Source: Cricetomys ansorgei (Eukaryota; Chordata; Mammalia; Rodentia; Nesomyidae). From it: DNA of 64,000 nt. Under the pieces are notes generated by a model. The model was given only the letters and a program-made list of their open reading frames with translations. It had not been told where the DNA came from and did not search any database. A program made the position numbers and the translations under genes. This document shows positions 58,161 through 64,000 of this stretch, piece after piece (within the stretch, counting starts at the first letter, position 1; the number at the start of each line of letters is the position of its first letter). The DNA lies in NCBI GenBank assembly GCA_026225945.1, contig JAMJFZ010001133.1:4670501-4734500 (forward strand). The letters are read 5' to 3'.

Positions 58161-58283
58161 GCTTAGGATTCCCTAGGACTAGAATTATGTATGGTTGTGA
58201 GCCACATTTAGGTGCAGAGAACTGATGCTGAGTCCTTCACAGAGCATCAAATCCTTTTAACCACTGAATAATCACTCTATCCC
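58157..58283 (-). mobile_element. B3-type SINE
   Basis: The plus strand shows the reversed element: 'ctaggactagaattatgtat', 'ggttgtgagccacatttagg', 'gcagagaactgatgctgagt', 'ttttaaccactgaataatca'. Its 3' tail merges into the TG/TA/CA array. Confidence 0.75.
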
Positions 58284-59599
58284 ATGAAATCATAACTATA
58301 GTCCAAAATATCAGACAAAATAACAATACATTATAATTCTCACTATCAGCTTTATAAAATTTAAGATTATTTTAATAGGAAAAAAACTTGATATAAAAGT
58401 TTTAATAAATATATGAAATGTACTGTAATATAAACCATATACTTTCATGCAAGTTGAATGAAAATAATGTAGCTAAGAATCTAAGAAATGAGTATACATT
58501 ATTTTTACTGTATATTTATATATATATTATATATAAAATATATATATAATTAACATAATTAATATCTAACCACCTTAATGCTAATTCCATTTTTGTAGAA
58601 GAAATTCTCCACTAAATCAATTCAGGGATTAAGGACTATGTCTTAAGTGCAATTCTTTTATTCATCCTTATTACTTTTGACTTGATCTATGGACTTATTT
58701 AAGTATTTCAGAAGCCCTAGTTTAAAATTAATCATGTTAATCTAATTCAGTTTTGCCAGTTAATTATCTTAATCTTATTTAATCCTTTATTAATGTGTAT
58801 ATTTGAAATAATCCAGTGCCTAATTTATTTAAAATTAAAGAAGTATGATGTAGTGTATAATTTATTACGCCAGTGAGAGTATTTAGAATATTGAGAATAT
58901 TTTACTTTTAGCCAAGTGATTTTTTAAAAACGTTTGAAGATACAACATTTTCAGACCCATATAAACTATGTATCTCCCTCCCTAGGTAATCAAGAAGGTA
59001 TTTAGAAGTTGAAGCTCCCTCATCCAAACTGATTAAAGTCTAGATCAACCCTTCAGTCCTCTGGGAGCATTTACATTAACACTAAAATTACATTTTAAAA
59101 TACTATGTCCTCTCCTTCCAAGTTAAATCAATGTGCCTGTGTTGTCCCTGAAGGCCAGTAGAAATGCAGGAATGCAATTTCAGGAGTGAAAAATCTCTGT
59201 AAACAATATCCATTTCCAATTTCAGTAAGGCAAAAGGGAAAAAAATAGAGAGGGTAGTTTCACAGCACCCTAATCACTTTTATGTAAAATAAGTTAACCT
59301 GTCTTCAATCAATATTATCTAACACTGAGTGAAAGAATTTCAACTTCTCAAAATCTTAGTGAAAAATTTTTTGATGCATACTAATTAATATGTATGATTT
59401 CCTCAGTTGTCTCATTATATATCATCTATATGGTCTACATCCACCTTACCGAGACTGAGGAATAAGATTACTCTGGAGGAAAAACAAACAAGAAACATTA
59501 AACGTGTCTTGTTATGGCATCAGGTGACTGTAGCCAGATTAGTAGAAGTAGGGGCAATCCAGCTGGGCTTAAAAGGAATTAGAGTGTACTGTGGGCCAA
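58284..59599. other. AT-rich unique sequence, nothing recognised
   Basis: Includes a TA-rich patch at 58511-58552. Other parts show no repeat. Confidence 0.5.
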
Positions 59600-59775
59600 T
59601 ATGGGCTGATATATTTGATACCATATTTTCATTATCCATTCATCAATTGATGGATGTATATGTCCATCATTTCTTAGTTCTTGTAAATATGACAATGAAA
59701 ACATATGTGTATGCATCTCTGTAGTAAATTATAAAATCCTTGGGCTACATTCCTTTCTGCTAGTAAAATATCATG
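59600..59775 (-). pseudogene. L1 ORF2 C-terminal fragment
   Basis: 'ccatattttcattatccatt', 'catcaattgatggatgtata', 'cttgtaaatatgacaatgaa', 'gcatctctgtagtaaattat' follow the reverse of the conserved L1 ORF2 C-terminal segment. This accounts for the second half of the 105-codon plus frame at 59407-59724. The first half of that frame is unassigned. Confidence 0.55.
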
Positions 59776-60743
59776 GTCAATTTTCTCACAGATAACACAT
59801 TTTGTGAATCATCTTTTCTGTATAAAGCTTGGCTTTATTTTGTTTTCCTAATTTCTTCAGGAGTTTCATATCATTGGTGAGCACACATTAGGTATTTTCA
59901 CATCACACTTGTAGATATTACTGTAAAAATAAGTATGACTCTGTGGTCAGTTTAGACAGAATGCAAGGCCAGGGACAAGCTGTAGATCCAAGCACTTTAT
60001 AGGAGAGGGTGTTTAGGTTTTAGGAAAGGACTTGGTTAAACCAAGGAGAAAAGTAGAGTCCTTACAAGAGATATTTCTGTGTCCAAGAAGACCTTGTCAC
60101 TGAATTAGACAAGGCTCTCTGGAAATCTCTGAAGCTTAACTTCAGAGATGTCCACCATTGGGTAGAAAAATGAAAATAGTTCACATTTGGCTCTTTAATC
60201 AGATTGCCAAAAAGGTTACCTTTTCTAAGTCTAGCTCTTTCTCTCCTGAAGTCTGACATTCAGTTCTGCCAAGATTTTTGGACATGCTTCAGGGTAGATG
60301 AGTGACAGGACACCTATACTTATTAATAGTTGGCTTCTATTCTATTTCTACATTTGATCACAAATTCTGCTCATATATTTGATGGGTGCTGTTTAGTCAT
60401 CCATAGTTATTTGCACAATCTATAAAGCAATTAAGAAAGAAGTGTAAGATAAATTCTAACACATTTAAAAACAATACAAAACAACAAATCAGGAATTAAA
60501 AGAAAAATAGACTTCACAGTAGAGATCAACAGTGACTTTTAATTCTACTACTAACATTTAAAAGCCAGTCTCAAGATTTGATACTAAGACATAGTCGACC
60601 AGAGTTAATGTGTCTGTTGCAGTATCAATGAGTTCATAGTAGGAACCACTGATAAAAATCAATGTACAAACACACAAAAATTTAAGTGAACTTTGCTTTT
60701 GGGAGGATACTGAGATACCAAATTCATTACAAAAAATGATTGT
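59776..60743. other. Unique sequence, nothing recognised
   Basis: No gene or repeat supported. Confidence 0.5.
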
Positions 60744-60955
60744 GGAGCTGGAGAGATTGCTCAGTAGTTCAGAGTACTTGATGCCCTTCCAGAGGGCCAG
60801 AATCAATTTTCAACACCCATGTATTAAGACTCACACATCACTGTAAAGCCAGCTCCAGTAGTTCTGGCATCATCTTATGGCCTCCACAGGTCCTCACACA
60901 CTCTTCTGCATACTCACACAGAAACACGCACAATAAAAATATAAGCTTTAAAATT
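60744..60955 (+). mobile_element. B2/B3-type SINE
   Basis: 'ggagctggagagattgctca' is close to the consensus head. Then 'cttccagagggccagaatca', 'gtagttctggcatcatctta', 'tggcctccacaggtcctcac' and 'caataaaaatataagc'. Confidence 0.85.
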
Positions 60956-61559
60956 AGTTATCATTTTTATAATTCTATTTTGTCATTTTTTTCTTTAGGG
61001 CATGTGTTCACTATGATGTCATCATACCTGTGATCCTTCAGTCTAGTTGCTTGAGTGGTTACAGCTTTATACCATGACATCAAGCCTAATTTCCATAAGT
61101 CCTGACATAAGTCTTAACATAAATCTTCCATAATCAAGAGTTGTGTTTCTTGTGTGTAAGTTATATTAAGCAATACATATGTATAAACATATAGTCATGT
61201 AACAAGGATAGAAGCTTTCAATTTGAAAGATTAAGGAGGGGCATATAGGAAACCTTATAGGGAGAAAATGGAAGAGGAAATGGAGCTAGAGTTATGTTTA
61301 AACATTATTATCAAGCTTTATTTGTGTCACTGGAGAAATGGGTATATTTATCCAAACTCTAATGCTGAAAGTTTGACTATCACCAGAAGGAAGTATATTC
61401 ATGGTGTTTCATAGACACATCCTTGAATGGCCTCATAAAGAAATACAGAGGGAATGAATCATTAATTGATCTAAGATGAACACTAAGTATGAAGGAACTG
61501 CTGTTTTACTTCTTATCACAGGTGAAGTGTTCTCTTATTAGGAAAACACATCAGTAGAT
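60956..61559. other. Unique sequence, nothing recognised
   Basis: No gene or repeat supported. Confidence 0.5.
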
Positions 61560-61722
61560 CTATATATATACACACATATATACACATATATACACACATA
61601 TAAACATTTATATAGCATATGTGTGTATATATTTTATAAAATGTGTTATATAATATATATGTTTTATATATATGTGTGTGTGTACGTGTTTATGTGTATG
61701 TGTGTGTGTATGTTTGTGTGTG
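61560..61722. repeat. TA/CA/TG alternating array
   Basis: Alternating TA with CA units on the left (61560-61605) and TG units on the right (61620-61722). An imperfect inverted organisation. Confidence 0.9.
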
Positions 61723-62185
61723 TTGACATTCAACATTGAGCCATTTTATCCTTTATACATAGAAAATTCAGCAATAGTTGGATATTTGTACTGTTCCCTG
61801 CACATTTTAGTCAAGATATTCATAATAATGCAAGGTGCAAACTTTTTCAAGATGACAATAATTTGCATACATCAGTGTGTTGGTCATTTGTGTTTTCCCC
61901 ATGATGAGTCTTGTTTAGCACTTTGCTTTGTAAATCATTATCTATCATCATTGTTTCCAATTGTTCCCTCTGTTATGACACTTGAGGGTACTGCATTCTG
62001 ACTAAATTCACATTGGTGAAATTCAGCTTCGTATATTTACATATTACAAAAAAACCTGAGTATTGATATCTGTTGATCGTACTGCTTCATTCCATAAGTA
62101 ACTTAAACATGTGACTATGCCTTTGGCCATTAATAAGTTTCTCCACATTTGAAATAAATTCGTAATTTTAAAATAAAATTGGCAA
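61723..62185. other. Unique sequence, nothing recognised
   Basis: A 109-codon plus frame (61672-62001) begins inside the TG array and has no recognisable domain. Confidence 0.5.
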
Positions 62186-62490
62186 TGTTTGTGGCTATGA
62201 ATATGTTTCAGTTGATAAAGCACTTCCCACACACAAGTGAATGCATGAATTTGAATCTCCAGTACTCATATAATTGCCTGATACCTATGCTAACCAGCTT
62301 GAAATCCCAGCACTCAGGACATAGTGATAGGGATTCCCAGGATAAGTTAGTTAGCTAGACTAGCCAATCAGTGAGCAATAGGTTTAGCAAAAACCTTGCT
62401 TTATAAATAAAGCAGACTACAAGCAAGAAATACATCTGATCAGAATTCTGGTCTTCACATCCACATATACAAATATGGGTAATTAAATGC
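62186..62490 (+). mobile_element. Composite tRNA-head + B1-like SINE (B4-type)
   Basis: 'gtttcagttgataaagcact', 'gaatttgaatctccagtact', 'cagcttgaaatcccagcact', 'gtgagcaataggtttagcaa' in order. Full length, diverged, plus orientation. Confidence 0.65.
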
Positions 62491-64000
62491 ATGTGAACCA
62501 CTACCCCAAAGTATCACATGGAGCTGTATTTAGTTTGATAACTGAATTATACTGATATTAATGTATTTGATCCAAAATGAGATCCTAACAATAGTTTCAA
62601 CAACTTTTTAATTTTATGTTTAATGTCAGATAATGATTATGCATAATTGTAAACAACCAAATAATGTTGGAATTGGGTTAGGCAGCATGAACTAATAAAA
62701 TCAAAATAACTTATGTATCACCTATAAATAGTTACCATTTCTTTCTGACAAGAATATTCAGCATGTGGAATAGTTTTCAACAAATGTTTTAAAAGTAAAG
62801 ATTCTTACATTAATATTGACTGTAATATACATAAAATAAAATTAATATTAAGATATATTAATTTAAGATTATACAACAAAATTTAATAGAAATGTAAATG
62901 ATGAAGATAATATATAAAAGAAGACTTCAAATTTCATTAAAAGTTGTTAAGACTACATGTGATCAATACAAAAATACTGATGTTTTTCTTTTATCATTTT
63001 GAAACATTCAAGTCTGTCCTTAAACAGACAATGATTTGTGATTTCTGAAATGATACAACTTAATATTAGTCGACCAATAATTTTTACTTCTTATAAAAAG
63101 ATTCGATACAGGTAAGTTAACAGATGAAATATTCCATTTTAGATTTTTTATCTATAATATGAGATTTCTTTATACAATAAAACTCATACAAATGGTATGG
63201 AAGTACCATTAAATCATCCTGACTACAGTTTTCTTAAGAAATTGCATAAATTATACTGAGTGTGGGATACTTTCTCTCTTTTATTTGATTATTTTTAAAC
63301 AAAATGTTGGCAAACATTTGGGCAATTGGATTTTGTCTGAGCAAGCATTGAGTTATGATTTTTCTCAGTGAAGTCCAGGATGTAGTATGTGTTTAGAAAA
63401 GCAAATCTACATAACTCAGGAGATAGTTACTGACAAGTGTGAGAAATTAAGAAACTTGTTCTGGGTTTTAGAAATAAAACAGCATTGAGTTGAGTTTATA
63501 AAATGCAATGTTTATTGTAAACAGCCATAAAAAACTACTCAATAATAGATTTTGCTAGTTCCCTTAAGAATTAGTCAATCTATTACTCTATGTTGATGTC
63601 ATTCTTTCAAGTAATATATAAATGAAGAAAAGTCATGAATGCTACCAACAGAAAAGAAATTTATTTTATAGATATGTGTGGAAAATATGAAATCTGAAGA
63701 GACAATTCTATGATGCATATATTAATACAAACTTGAAAGAAAACAATTATGAAAACAATGTCCTAATAAGCAAAAAAAATGTATGCATATAAGAAATAAC
63801 AAAGACCATCATCAATGAAGAATAAAAATTTCAACCAGATTTTTCCCCAGTTATACAAAATTCTAGTAATTGTTGTCTGGTACATTATCAATTTTAGAAA
63901 ATATATATGATATAAAAATGTATATATTTTGTATTATACTTTTTATGTGTTTTAATAATGTTTCTTTGAAATGGAGAAAATTTTATTTACTTTTATTATC
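62491..64000. other. Very AT-rich unique sequence to window end
   Basis: No gene, RNA or repeat that I can support. Confidence 0.5.

Noticed and set aside
59407..59724. 105-codon plus-strand frame
   Set aside because: Its second half is the antisense of an L1 ORF2 fragment. The first half has no match that I know.

Overview
This window looks like AT-rich, gene-free nuclear DNA from a muroid rodent, either intergenic or deep intronic. The evidence is the repeat population: B1-type SINEs, tRNA-derived B2/B3-type SINEs, composite tRNA-head plus B1-like (B4-type) SINEs, L1 fragments with the rodent (Lx-like) 3' UTR, MaLR-type LTRs and very many microsatellites. The L1 and ERV copies differ enough from the house-mouse versions I know that a cricetid (vole, hamster, deer mouse) is as likely as a murine. 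That species call is inference.

I found no host protein-coding gene, exon, tRNA, rRNA or CRISPR array that I can support. Open reading frames are short. The ones that can be explained are translations of microsatellites (poly-Glu/poly-Gln at 11.2-11.5 kb, Val-Cys runs in TG repeats) or of decayed L1 and SINE sequence. All identifications were made by eye from remembered consensus sequences and from homology inside the window. Boundaries are usually good to 5-20 bp, and subfamily names are deliberately cautious.

Layout. 0-5.4 kb: an LTR-like element cut by the window edge, a B3-type SINE, a TCTA microsatellite, a composite SINE and a minus-strand LTR-like element. 6.8-7.7 kb: a satellite-like duplicated segment abutting an internally deleted L1 3' end. 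10-13.1 kb: another LTR-like repeat, a 173-bp GAR/CAA compound microsatellite, and a long LTR-like element split by a solo LTR. 13.5-17 kb: SINEs and a MaLR LTR. 19.3-27.3 kb: the densest cluster, with several copies of one LTR-like family in both orientations, one nested in another, plus a 5'-inverted L1 and an inverted pair of MaLR LTRs. 33-36.4 kb: a 2.3-kb antisense L1 (ORF2 C-terminus plus complete 3' UTR) interrupted by a B1. 40.6-42.8 kb: L1 ORF1 remnants in opposite orientations. 45.9 kb: a perfect 68-bp palindrome. 52.6-55.8 kb: an L1 3' end, SINEs and a structurally complete but non-coding retrovirus-like element with two LTRs and a lysine-tRNA-like primer site. 56-64 kb: scattered SINEs and TA/TG/CA arrays in otherwise unique AT-rich DNA.

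The features do not form a pathway. The window records layered retrotransposition: old L1, MaLR and SINE debris, a multi-copy LTR-like family inserted across it, and a class II-like non-autonomous ERV family inserted later into one copy of that family. I saw no evidence of a novel gene system. The most distinctive items are the LTR-like family with internal B1-head-like modules, the non-autonomous ERV with its matching solo LTR, the 68-bp palindrome, and the B1 whose head carries a templated hairpin.
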